A program made the translations under genes and the position numbers. The notes below the pieces were generated by a model. The model ran no database searches. It had not been told where the DNA came from and was given only the letters and a program-made list of their open reading frames with translations. From Kineothrix sp. MB12-C1 (GTDB taxonomy: Bacteria; Bacillota; Clostridia; Lachnospirales; Lachnospiraceae), in assembly GCF_030863805.1 (NCBI RefSeq), contig NZ_CP132957.1:1488001-1552000 (forward strand): DNA of 64,000 nucleotides, read 5' to 3'. The stretch's first letter is position 1. Each line of letters opens with the position of its first letter. This document shows, piece by piece, positions 1-7,832 of this stretch.

Positions 1-930
1 ATGTACAAGACTTTAAACGATTTTACGAAGGCTGCTATTTTCATGCTTCTCCTCTCCCTTTGCATGACTCTTACCTTTTCCCACCTGTCAGCAAAGAAGA
101 TATCCACTCCCATCCAATTGTTGAGCAAAGAGTTAGAGACAGTACATATTGATAACACTGGAACTTTTTCCTCTAATATTCAACTAGAAGACACCTCTAT
201 CTCTGAAATCAACACTCTTTACCACGGAATTAGCATTATGGAGCAGAAAATACACCAATCCCTTAGTGAACTGCTGGTAGCCCAAAAGCATGAGTTGGAT
301 GCAAAGTCTCTCGCTATGCAAAATCTAATGGGACCTCACTTTCTGTTCAATAGTTTAGCTGCAATCAGTGCCATGGCTATTACAGAGAAAAAGAAGGATA
401 TTCCCTTCTTCTGCCAAAACTTATCTTCATTGCTTCGCTATGCTTCCTCCAATCTCGGACATTCTGTACTGCTTAGAGAGGAAATAGAATTTGCCTTAAA
501 ATACGTCTATTGCATGGAAATAAAGTTCGACCATCTGATTCCCTGCCACATAGATATACCAACGAAATTAGAAACTGTCTCACTTCCTAAAATGACTTTA
601 CAGCCATTGATTGAAAATGCCTTTAAGTACGGGATGAACTCTATCGATACCTTTGAGATCACTATAGAAGGTGAGATGGTTCATGAGGGCTGGAGATTAA
701 AGATAAAAGACAATGGATTTGGATTCGATCCCCTTATCCTTGATGGCATTAACGATGCAATTTCCTCCAAGTCTCCCGTCTCCTTCGAAAAAGGAATTGA
801 GTTGGGAGGGATGGGAATCTGCAATATCTATCTGCGCTTGAAACAACTATATGGAGACCGCCTACTCTTTCAAATTCACAGCGATGAATCATCCGGAAGC
901 GAAATATTAATAGGAGTGACTTACTTATGA
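1..930 (+). CDS. YesM/LytS-type sensor histidine kinase, 5' part outside window
   Basis: Cytoplasmic half of a sensor kinase that would phosphorylate the response regulator encoded next. Visible are a transmembrane helix at about residues 11-28, a HAMP-like linker (about 31-90), the phospho-acceptor box PHFLFNSL with His113 (family norm NPHFLYN), and a GHKL ATPase domain with N box LIENAFKYG (203-211) and G boxes DNGFGF and GGMGI. YesM kinases normally have about 580-600 residues with a large extracellular sensor domain. Here the frame runs to base 1, so the sensor half is probably outside the window and the first Met may be internal. The stop overlaps the next start as ATGA, so the pair is translationally coupled. 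The ligand cannot be inferred. Confidence 0.9.
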   Translation: MYKTLNDFTKAAIFMLLLSLCMTLTFSHLSAKKISTPIQLLSKELETVHIDNTGTFSSNIQLEDTSISEINTLYHGISIMEQKIHQSLSELLVAQKHELDAKSLAMQNLMGPHFLFNSLAAISAMAITEKKKDIPFFCQNLSSLLRYASSNLGHSVLLREEIEFALKYVYCMEIKFDHLIPCHIDIPTKLETVSLPKMTLQPLIENAFKYGMNSIDTFEITIEGEMVHEGWRLKIKDNGFGFDPLILDGINDAISSKSPVSFEKGIELGGMGICNIYLRLKQLYGDRLLFQIHSDESSGSEILIGVTYL

Positions 931-1700
931 AAAATAAAGAATTAAAGAAGTTTAGAATATTGATTGTAGAAGACGAAGTAATCGTAAGGAATAGCATTGT
1001 AAATATTTTAACGGAACATCAATATGATCTCGATTCTATCACATGTGCGGACAACGGATTCCAAGCTCTGGAATCCATCGACGAAAGACCTCCCCACATT
1101 GTCATTACGGATATTCGCATGCCGTTAATGGATGGATTAACTCTGTCAAGAGAGATTCACTACAGATATCCGGCAATTAAAGTCATTATCTTAACCGGAT
1201 ATAATGAATTCGAATACGCCAGAGAGGCCTTGAAAACAGGTGTGACTGATTATCTGTTAAAACCTATTGATGAGAAAGAGTTAATCCAATCCATGAATCA
1301 GGTTCTCATCTATTTGAATAATCATTACCACAAATTATACGCCCAAACCAGCCTTGCAGGGCATTCCTACACGCCACAGGAACTGGCGAAAATTAGTTTA
1401 GATTATTTAAAGCAACATTACACTACGAATCAATATCTAACAAATCTATCGAAGGAACTGGGATATACATCTGACTACTTAAGTAAAATCTTCAAAAAGA
1501 CCCATGGAATCTCACCCAGCAAATACGTCACTGACCTGAGAATCTACCATGCCAAAATGCTATTAGAAGAGGATTCTAAGCTGAGTATGAAGGAGATTTC
1601 AGAACTGTTAGGATATACGGACCAGTTCTACTTTAGCCGTGTTTTTAAAAGTGTGACAGGGGTATACCCTAGCAACTACCAAAAACAAGTTCGCACGTAG
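927..1700 (+). CDS. YesN-type response regulator (receiver + AraC HTH)
   Basis: Transcription factor activated by the kinase upstream. The N-terminal receiver domain (about 9-125) has the acidic pair ED at 15-16, phospho-acceptor Asp62 in TDIRMP, and Lys112 in LLKPID. After a short linker, residues about 155-255 form an AraC-type double helix-turn-helix (YLSKIFKKTHGISPSKY, then FYFSRVFKSVTGVYPSNY). At 257 residues it is a compact YesN-family protein. In Firmicutes such pairs usually control carbohydrate uptake genes nearby. The dehydrogenase genes to the right run on the other strand, so their regulation by this pair is only a guess. No terminator precedes the large palindrome that follows. 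Confidence 0.93.
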   Translation: MKNKELKKFRILIVEDEVIVRNSIVNILTEHQYDLDSITCADNGFQALESIDERPPHIVITDIRMPLMDGLTLSREIHYRYPAIKVIILTGYNEFEYAREALKTGVTDYLLKPIDEKELIQSMNQVLIYLNNHYHKLYAQTSLAGHSYTPQELAKISLDYLKQHYTTNQYLTNLSKELGYTSDYLSKIFKKTHGISPSKYVTDLRIYHAKMLLEEDSKLSMKEISELLGYTDQFYFSRVFKSVTGVYPSNYQKQVRT

Positions 1701-1735
1701 CGGCGCATCCATTTAATGTAATAGAAGTACTTTCC

Positions 1736-2038
1736 TATTATGATTCGAGTGTCAAAAGCCTCTTGTATAAATTGATTTCGTCCATTTGCACCTATATTTT
1801 CCCTGTCTAAAGTGATACCTCATATTGTTTGATAAGCAACTGTATGAAGCCGTTGGTACTTAGACCACGTATTTTTGGTCAGGTCATATATTTTTATGAC
1901 CTTTGTACCACTACGTGATTCATCCAAGCGAGAGCGTGTTGCTAGCAAATTATATGAGGTATCACTTTTTATTAGCATAAACTGTGCAAATGGATGAAAT
2001 ATATTTATAAGAAGGCTTTTGACACCCAAATGATAATA
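1736..2038. repeat. Giant imperfect palindrome A (~300 bp)
   Basis: A long inverted repeat fills the gap after the response regulator. The outer arms 1736-1791 and 1984-2038 match closely (both carry GTGTCAAAAGCC and CCATTTGCAC), a second stem is a perfect 17 bp (1809-1825 with 1952-1968), and smaller nested stems follow (1835-1840/1938-1943, 1844-1848/1919-1923, 1855-1859/1905-1909). At the tip are two adjacent hairpins (1863-1880 and 1881-1902). A 73-codon minus-strand reading frame inside (1820-2041) looks incidental. It could be a MITE or a structured RNA or ssDNA element. No transposase gene is present. Confidence 0.85.
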
Positions 2039-2043
2039 CATAA

Positions 2044-2086
2044 AAACGCAGTCAGTTACTCACGTCCTGAGAAACTGGCTGCGTTT
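2044..2086 (-). terminator. Terminator of the SDR gene
   Basis: A 14-bp stem (2044-2057 with 2073-2086, one mismatch) lies 8 bases past the stop of the dehydrogenase gene. Read on the minus strand it is followed by a T run, as expected for an intrinsic terminator. It directly abuts the outer end of palindrome A. Confidence 0.8.
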
Positions 2087-2094
2087 ATTTATTC

Positions 2095-2871
2095 TTATAC
2101 TAAGGCACTTCCACCGTCCACAATAATAAACTGTCCCTGTACATAGCTGGAAGCATCACTGGAAAGATAAAGAACTGTTCCATTCAATTCTCCGCGATTA
2201 CCCGGACGCCCTGCAGGATTGGTATAATTATAAGCATTCAAGAATTCTTCGGATTTGAATAAGGTCCCGCTCGTCATTTCACTCTCAAAAAGTGCAGGTC
2301 CAATGGCATTCACTGTAATACCATATCTCGCATAGGAAGCCGCCATGCCTCTTGTCAAACCTACTACCGCTGCCTTGGATGAGTTGTAGGAATGTCTGAT
2401 GAATACATCCATTTTATCCGCTATCAGCGCATTGATCGATGCAATATTGACAATTTTCCCATATCCCCTCTCCTTCATACGGGGGACAACATATTTACTC
2501 GCTAAAAAAATGCCTTTCACATTGGTATCAAAGGATTTGTCCCATTCTTCCACGGTCATGCTGTCCACACCGCCTCTTACCGCTATTCCGGCATTATTCA
2601 GCAAAATATCAATATGTCCGAAAAACTCCAAAACCTTACCGATTGCTGCTTTTACGCTTTCCTCGTCTGTAACATCGCAAGCTACTGCCATTGCTCTTTT
2701 GCCTATTTTCTCAATTTCAGCCTTTACTTCATCTAACTTCTCCACACGCCTTGCAAGTAATGCCACATCAGCTCCGGCCTTTGCATAAGCAAGCGCCGCA
2801 TCCGCACCGAGCCCTGAACTAGCACCGGTTACTACCGCTACTTTTCCCGTTAAATCAAAAAAATTATCCAT
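2095..2871 (-). CDS. SDR-family oxidoreductase (gluconate 5-dehydrogenase/FabG-like)
   Basis: Classical short-chain dehydrogenase of 258 residues, the usual length. Nucleotide-binding motif TGASSGLG at 15-22, NNAG at 92-95, catalytic Ser145 (NIASIN) and the YxxxK pair Tyr162/Lys166. The opening FDLTGKVAVVTG and overall pattern resemble gluconate 5-dehydrogenase and other sugar-acid reductases, but substrate cannot be read from these motifs; a FabG-like role is the main alternative. It lies downstream of a D-2-hydroxyacid dehydrogenase on the same strand, separated by 239 bases. The two together would suit interconversion of keto- and hydroxy-sugar acids (inference). The start is preceded by GGAAGGATGG-like Shine-Dalgarno sequence. 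Confidence 0.88.
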   Translation of the reverse strand: MDNFFDLTGKVAVVTGASSGLGADAALAYAKAGADVALLARRVEKLDEVKAEIEKIGKRAMAVACDVTDEESVKAAIGKVLEFFGHIDILLNNAGIAVRGGVDSMTVEEWDKSFDTNVKGIFLASKYVVPRMKERGYGKIVNIASINALIADKMDVFIRHSYNSSKAAVVGLTRGMAASYARYGITVNAIGPALFESEMTSGTLFKSEEFLNAYNYTNPAGRPGNRGELNGTVLYLSSDASSYVQGQFIIVDGGSALV

Positions 2872-2953
2872 CCTTCCACATCCTTTCTTTGCTTATTTGA
2901 GTCTACATCTATTTTACCTCTCATCCTATGAAATATCTACTGGCTTTTGGCAA

Positions 2954-2992
2954 AAAGGACATGAAAGTTTTTACTCTCACATCCTTTGTTTT
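2954..2992 (-). terminator. Possible weak terminator between the two dehydrogenase genes
   Basis: An imperfect stem (AAAGGATGTGA against TCATGTCCTTT) followed on the minus strand by CTTTTTG lies between the hydroxyacid dehydrogenase stop and the SDR start. It could end or attenuate the upstream transcript. The two-base mismatch makes it a weak candidate. The rest of the 239-base gap (2872-3110) shows nothing else definite. Confidence 0.35.
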
Positions 2993-3110
2993 AATATATT
3001 TCTTTTATTCTTTTATTTCAAAATTATCCACAAATCTATGAAATCCCTCTATGAATCTATCCGCTCTAAGCATTCAATGAATTGATGATTGTGTATAGCT
3101 CGGAAAAATA

Positions 3111-4067
3111 TCAGTCACAATAACCGGTATTAAAATCCACAGTATTCTTCAAAGCCTTTCCCGAAAGATAAGCTTTTAGGTTCGAAGCTGCAATTTCTAC
3201 AATTTTATCCAATGTTTCCGGCAAATGATACTGTCCCGAAACATGAGGAGTAATGAACATATTCTGTTCCCGCCATAAGGGATGATCGCCGGGCAGCGGT
3301 TCAGGCTCAGTCACATCCACTCCTGCAGCTAATATTTCCTTATTTTTTAATGCCAGAAGCAATGCATCCTGATCAACGGCCGTGCCCCGTCCTGCATTCA
3401 AAAAAATACCGGATTTCTTCATGCTTTTAAAGAAAGCATTGCTGTATATATTCTGTGTGCTCGATGTACTGGGCAGCACCGATAGTATAATATCAGCCTT
3501 CGGCAAAATCTTTTCTAAATCTTCCATAAGATAAAGCTCATCTACCTGCTCAGGACAATCGCTCATCCGTCTTTTAACTCCGATTACATGAGCACCTAAA
3601 GCCTTAGCCATACCGGCAAAGTGCAGCCCTATATCACCCAGGCCAATAACCAGAACCGTTGCATCTGAAATCGATGTAACTGTTCCATAATCATTCCATC
3701 CACCTGTTGATCTGTCATCTCTGTAAAGATGTAACTTTTTCTGCATCATCAGAGCCATGGCAAACATATGCTCACCTACCGTTTTCCCATATGCCCCTCT
3801 GGCACTTAACAGAATCGTCTCCGGGGCAAGGACGCCCGAAATTATATATGGGTCCACACCGGCTGAACCCAACTGCAAAACTTCCAATCGGGACGACTGT
3901 TCAATATAACCAGCCGGGACATTGCCGATAATATAATCTGCTGCTTTCACTTCTTCAGCAGTTACCTCCTCCCAAGGAAGATACTGAAATTCACAGCCCG
4001 CTCCGGCCTGTTCTAACTTCTCCTTGTGATGCTCGTTCACCGGAAGAACCACTAAAACCTTTTTCAT
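3111..4067 (-). CDS. D-2-hydroxyacid dehydrogenase (NAD-dependent)
   Basis: D-isomer-specific 2-hydroxyacid dehydrogenase of 318 residues, converting a 2-keto acid to the D-hydroxy acid with NADH. The Rossmann motif GLGDIG is at 142-147. The catalytic triad is complete: Arg227 in NAGRG, Glu in DVTEPEP (about 254-256), and His275 in TPHVSG. The family includes glyoxylate/hydroxypyruvate reductases, phosphoglycerate and D-lactate dehydrogenases; the lack of a C-terminal ACT domain argues against a standard SerA. Its 5' leader carries a hairpin also found in front of asnS (see 4096-4121). The SDR gene follows on the same strand. Confidence 0.88.
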   Translation of the reverse strand: MKKVLVVLPVNEHHKEKLEQAGAGCEFQYLPWEEVTAEEVKAADYIIGNVPAGYIEQSSRLEVLQLGSAGVDPYIISGVLAPETILLSARGAYGKTVGEHMFAMALMMQKKLHLYRDDRSTGGWNDYGTVTSISDATVLVIGLGDIGLHFAGMAKALGAHVIGVKRRMSDCPEQVDELYLMEDLEKILPKADIILSVLPSTSSTQNIYSNAFFKSMKKSGIFLNAGRGTAVDQDALLLALKNKEILAAGVDVTEPEPLPGDHPLWREQNMFITPHVSGQYHLPETLDKIVEIAASNLKAYLSGKALKNTVDFNTGYCD

Positions 4068-4095
4068 ATTATAACCTTTATCCTTTCAAAATCCA

Positions 4096-4121
4096 GAGGC
4101 TTTGTGCATGGCACAAATCTC
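4096..4121 (-). promoter_or_regulatory. Leader hairpin shared with asnS
   Basis: Minus-strand leader hairpin (TTTGTGC-loop-GCACAAA core) about 29 bases before the hydroxyacid dehydrogenase start. From the hairpin to the Shine-Dalgarno GAAAGGA the sequence closely matches the leader of asnS at 34275-34300. Function is unknown; it may be a repeat end or an RNA regulatory hairpin. Confidence 0.6.
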
Positions 4122-4153
4122 AAATTAAATATTTACAAAACTCACTACAGAAG

Positions 4154-5059
4154 TCAAAACCATCCTTTTTTCTTACAATAAAGAAGGCTGAGAATAACAA
4201 ACACGATGCTTACAATAATTACAATCGGATAAGTTATCCCGAAGGCTAATTCAGGCATGCGAAGATTCATGCCATACCATCCAACAATCAACGTCAGAGG
4301 AAGGAAAATCGATGTTATAACAGTAAAGAAACGCATCGTTTCATTTAAACTAATATCCAATTGATTTTGAAAAGCCTCTCGTACCTGAGTAAGATAATCC
4401 CGTAAATTTAAAACTGTATTTAGCAGACGATTGGCCTTATTTTTATGCACACGGAAAATTTGTAACTGAGCTTTGGAGAAAAGATTGTTTTTATTATCCT
4501 CCAATTCTTCCAACAAATCATACAACGCTTCAAAATATCTCTTTAGAGCCAGAAGCTGCTTACGAAGCGCAATAATCGTTACCGAATGATCCTCCGGTTT
4601 TCTCAATGTAGATTGCTCTTCCAATGCTTCAATACGATTATCAATTTCCTCTAACAAATCTGCATCTTGCTTCAAAATATAACTAAATAAAATAGAAAGC
4701 ATCTGTGCCGGTGAATTCCCATCACCATCGCATGAAGCAAACTCTGTTTCCAACTTTTCCAAAGTGCTGCTATCGCTCAATATCACCAGAAATTCACGGG
4801 TAATATATACTTCTATAAAAGTAGGGACCGAAGAAAGATTGTTAAAATCCGGCAAATGAATCGCAGCATAATCATATTCATTCCGGGATTCGAATCGGAT
4901 GTCCTTGCTTTCCTCACCTGGAAAAATAGAGGCCACTTCAAGTCCTACTGCAGAAAGGGCGAGAGCACTTTGAGTAGAATTGGCGAGAATCGTTGCCGAA
5001 CCTTTTATTGTATTGGGTTGGAAGTTATTTTCTGCTTGTTTGTTCAGGGAAATAATCAT
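4154..5059 (-). CDS. corA: CorA-family magnesium/divalent cation transporter
   Basis: Membrane transporter for Mg2+ and related divalent cations. The protein has a long soluble, partly coiled-coil N-terminal region, then two C-terminal helices. The signature YGMN ends the first (YGMNLRMPE; the usual form is YGMNFxxMPE), followed by the acidic outer loop and the last helix before the basic tail CKKKGWF. About 301 residues, normal for the family. I chose the ATG at 5059 because AGAGG precedes it; a TTG at 5083 would add eight residues without a visible Shine-Dalgarno. It is the last typical-composition gene before the AT-rich island. Confidence 0.9.
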   Translation of the reverse strand: MIISLNKQAENNFQPNTIKGSATILANSTQSALALSAVGLEVASIFPGEESKDIRFESRNEYDYAAIHLPDFNNLSSVPTFIEVYITREFLVILSDSSTLEKLETEFASCDGDGNSPAQMLSILFSYILKQDADLLEEIDNRIEALEEQSTLRKPEDHSVTIIALRKQLLALKRYFEALYDLLEELEDNKNNLFSKAQLQIFRVHKNKANRLLNTVLNLRDYLTQVREAFQNQLDISLNETMRFFTVITSIFLPLTLIVGWYGMNLRMPELAFGITYPIVIIVSIVFVILSLLYCKKKGWF

Positions 5060-5182
5060 GTCTGTTGCCTCTTCTTTATCCAAATCAATTATAGATTCTT
5101 TTTTATATAATCATAAACTCTAAATACATGTAAAGCTTTTCTTTCATAATCCATGTATAAAACCTTGGATTGCGATTATATC

Positions 5183-6118
5183 CTAAGAAGTTTTGTACAT
5201 CAGTTTCTCTAAAATGTCATTCCATTTATTCCAACGAATAATGCAATTAATTAAATTGTCGTGATATATCTCTTCATCAATATCCAACATCTGAAACAAT
5301 ATATGTCTATATAACAAGCTCATTTTATTGATATATAAAACCGATTCTTTTCCACTAAAGAATTTCTGCGTTTGCTTGCGCTTTATATGCATTATCCGAT
5401 TTCTACTATTTACCATCATTGACAAAATCATCTCATAGTTTCTCTCTATCTCTATTCTAAAAATATCTACTCCATATTTGGTAATTAATGAATCCATGCA
5501 ATTTTTAAGTGATGTTCCCCTCTTCCCAGGTTCTAATGATGTGAAATAATTTTTACGTACTTTTACAATCTCAATCAGTGGTTCTGACAGTTCAATCAAA
5601 AATGCACACTTCAAATCAATCGGCATACGACTATCACTTAGTGAATACAGATACATCTGATTTACAACATCGAGCTCATCTAATAATACTTCCCACCTTA
5701 CATATAAATCCGATGTAATTACAGATTCATACCCTATTAAACAGTTCACTTTCGCTTTTGAAAAATCCGATGATTCAAAATAAGAAAGTCTATTATTCAT
5801 CATGTGCTGTGCATAATTTTCGAGCTGAATTTCAGTATAAGTTACTGAATCAGAGAATTTCAATTCTGATAATTTAATAAAACACCCTTCAAATAGCATA
5901 AGGAGTCTTTCAATTCGTGTAAGAACCGTATACATTTCTAGTTGTGTTATTTCGTTCTCCGTAGCTATTGTAATAGTACGTATTCCACACTGCTCAATCT
6001 TGACAGTAATTGTGGTTTCTTTTTCAATATTAAATGATAAATTATGCGGTCCGCTCAAAAACAGATCCTTTTCTTGATAAATAGCCACTAACCGTTTACA
6101 TGTAAATTCACTCTCCAC
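5183..6118 (-). CDS. HEPN-motif protein (ApeA-like?), last gene of defence operon
   Basis: A 311-residue protein I cannot assign to a named family. Residues 239-244 read RNRIMH, an Rx4H motif preceded by NS, typical of HEPN ribonuclease domains, within an all-helical C-terminal half (about 130-310). The N-terminal part (1-110) looks beta-rich, as in the two-domain ApeA-type abortive-infection proteins. The GTG start has AGGTGA five bases upstream. It begins 8 bases after the 62-residue gene, so it ends the long defence operon. HEPN proteins commonly cleave RNA in phage defence; that this one does so is inference from motif and context. Confidence 0.65.
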   Translation of the reverse strand: MESEFTCKRLVAIYQEKDLFLSGPHNLSFNIEKETTITVKIEQCGIRTITIATENEITQLEMYTVLTRIERLLMLFEGCFIKLSELKFSDSVTYTEIQLENYAQHMMNNRLSYFESSDFSKAKVNCLIGYESVITSDLYVRWEVLLDELDVVNQMYLYSLSDSRMPIDLKCAFLIELSEPLIEIVKVRKNYFTSLEPGKRGTSLKNCMDSLITKYGVDIFRIEIERNYEMILSMMVNSRNRIMHIKRKQTQKFFSGKESVLYINKMSLLYRHILFQMLDIDEEIYHDNLINCIIRWNKWNDILEKLMYKTS

Positions 6119-6126
6119 TTAATCAC

Positions 6127-6315
6127 CTACACTCTATCTATTTTTCTTTCCCATGATTCAATATAACCATCTACTGTTTCACCTAAAACTTCAATTACAT
6201 TTTCATCCAATATACTGGTGATATAGTAACGGCTAGTTATCATTTTATCCTTTTTTCCCATGGGGTTTGTTCTCTCAATAAGAATTGATAAATACTTATT
6301 TCTTCTGTGACTCAT
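6127..6315 (-). CDS. Small hypothetical protein (62 aa) in defence operon
   Basis: A 62-residue frame whose start overlaps the end of the AlbA_2 gene by 20 bases and whose stop lies 8 bases before the HEPN-motif gene, so it fits the operon's close packing. Composition is charged (MSHRRNKY start, basic middle, acidic ESWERK near the end) with no membrane segment or recognised domain. The Shine-Dalgarno is weak (AAGG directly before ATG), suggesting translational coupling. It may be an accessory or antitoxin-like partner of either neighbour, which is speculation. It could also be non-coding. Confidence 0.5.
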   Translation of the reverse strand: MSHRRNKYLSILIERTNPMGKKDKMITSRYYITSILDENVIEVLGETVDGYIESWERKIDRV

Positions 6316-7816
6316 CCTTATTAATAAATCGGCTCTTTCCCTTACCTTTGCCTTTAACTGCTACCACAACTTCCAATTCTCTTAATTTAGACATTATTTC
6401 AGACGCTGTTGAATCGGAACAATTTAAAATTTTTCTTACGTCCGATGCTCCAAACACCTGATTAGTCTCTATTTCATTATATATTCTCAAAATATTATCA
6501 ATTGTTGGTTCGTTGTATTTGTATTTTTGAATCTCCGATTTTATCTTGTCAAAATCCAGCTTTTCATTTTGAATATCCGACTCTTTACTATCAATCTCCG
6601 GTTTTTCGATTCTAATCTCCGACTTTTTATCACCAATCTCCGGTTTCTTAATATTTGAATTACGAATAACTACCTGTAACATAAAAGCATTACTGTAATA
6701 TTCTGGTGCTTGAAGACCTGCTGCTTCCAGTTCCTTACACATACGATCCACACCTTCACCATACTCTTTTACAAAACTATAGATTTTTAAAAATTCTGCA
6801 ATCTTTGGATTTCTTGAAAAATGTGTGTGTCTTATGTTTTCTGCCCTTACAAGTCCTGGTAATCTACCCGGACTCTCAACAACCATACGGTTATCAAAAA
6901 GCTTAAGTTGTATATCTGTTCCGCGAATACTATAGTCCCTATGCGTAACTGCATTAACTACAATTTCTTGTCGTACAAATTTAGGATATTCTTCTTCGGT
7001 AACAAACTTTCCATCTTTCCCTAGATATGTTTTCTCTTTAATCTGAGTATCTAAAAATGCTATGGAATCATTAATCATTTTCAGAATATTTCCTTCAAAA
7101 ATAACGTCCTTAATGACATTCATTTCAGTACCAAACTTTTCCTCAATTCCTTCATATCGAATAAACCGTACTCTAGCTCTTGGAAAATATAATTGTGGAT
7201 TCTTGCCAAATAATAAAATTGCAGCTGAACTGACTTGGATATTCCCCTTCTTCTCTTTTACAAATCCTTTATTTTCTTTAAGATATTCTATGGGACTTTT
7301 CGAATATCCAATTTTTTGAATATATGCTTTAACAAATTCCATATCGATATCTTCGATATCTGCTTCTGGAACAGGCTTGTCTTCGAAAAATCTTTCTCCC
7401 TTGTCATACATTAGTTGTGTACGCTCTTCAAAAGTTAATTTCTTTGATTTATCTCCCACTCGCATGAAAACTTCATCTGCTTGATTTGCATGAACTTCTA
7501 CACTTGGCTCAATATGCATTAAAGTAACATGATTCTCTCGTCCTTTTGAATCAATACATGGAATTGTTTCAATCTCCACCTTAACTGTTGGAACACAAAA
7601 ATCAAATGGAACGCGCAAAAGCTCATTTAACTTTGATGTTTCAAAATCCACTCCTTCGACTCTACGAGTCTTATCCGATATCCCGATCGCAATCGTACCA
7701 CCATCCGCATTTGCAAATGCCACAATGTGTATAGCCAATGCTTTGGGTTCAATACTTATACTTTTACGATCAAAAATCTGTTCCTCTTCGAAATGTAATA
7801 CTTCATCTATATTCAA
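6296..7816 (-). CDS. AlbA_2/Schlafen-domain ATPase-like protein (RecG-like COG2865 type)
   Basis: 506 residues. The N-terminus (about 8-125) is an AlbA_2 (Schlafen) domain: E-x3-FDRKS, then AFANADGGTIAIGISD. The middle (about 280-380) carries the GHKL-like region of the 'RecG-related helicase' family: QEIVVNAVTHRDYSIRG, SPGRLPG, EYGEGVDRM. A winged helix closes it (about 440-500). Residues about 395-440 are a charged linker of degenerate repeats (KPEI, KSEI, KPEI, ESDI, KSEI). Such proteins occur as regulators and in anti-phage loci. The start is TTG with AAGGAG nine bases upstream, 16 bases after the helicase gene. Despite the family name it lacks helicase motifs. Confidence 0.85.
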   Translation of the reverse strand: MNIDEVLHFEEEQIFDRKSISIEPKALAIHIVAFANADGGTIAIGISDKTRRVEGVDFETSKLNELLRVPFDFCVPTVKVEIETIPCIDSKGRENHVTLMHIEPSVEVHANQADEVFMRVGDKSKKLTFEERTQLMYDKGERFFEDKPVPEADIEDIDMEFVKAYIQKIGYSKSPIEYLKENKGFVKEKKGNIQVSSAAILLFGKNPQLYFPRARVRFIRYEGIEEKFGTEMNVIKDVIFEGNILKMINDSIAFLDTQIKEKTYLGKDGKFVTEEEYPKFVRQEIVVNAVTHRDYSIRGTDIQLKLFDNRMVVESPGRLPGLVRAENIRHTHFSRNPKIAEFLKIYSFVKEYGEGVDRMCKELEAAGLQAPEYYSNAFMLQVVIRNSNIKKPEIGDKKSEIRIEKPEIDSKESDIQNEKLDFDKIKSEIQKYKYNEPTIDNILRIYNEIETNQVFGASDVRKILNCSDSTASEIMSKLRELEVVVAVKGKGKGKSRFINKDESQKK

Positions 7817-7832
7817 CAGGCAACACTCCTTC

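Noticed and set aside
1820-2041. 73-codon minus-strand frame
   Set aside because: Lies inside palindrome A; no ribosome-binding site.
5084-5182. Attachment site for the left end of the island
   Set aside because: Compared with 23098-23180; only a 10-base T-rich word in opposite orientation is shared, which is not convincing.
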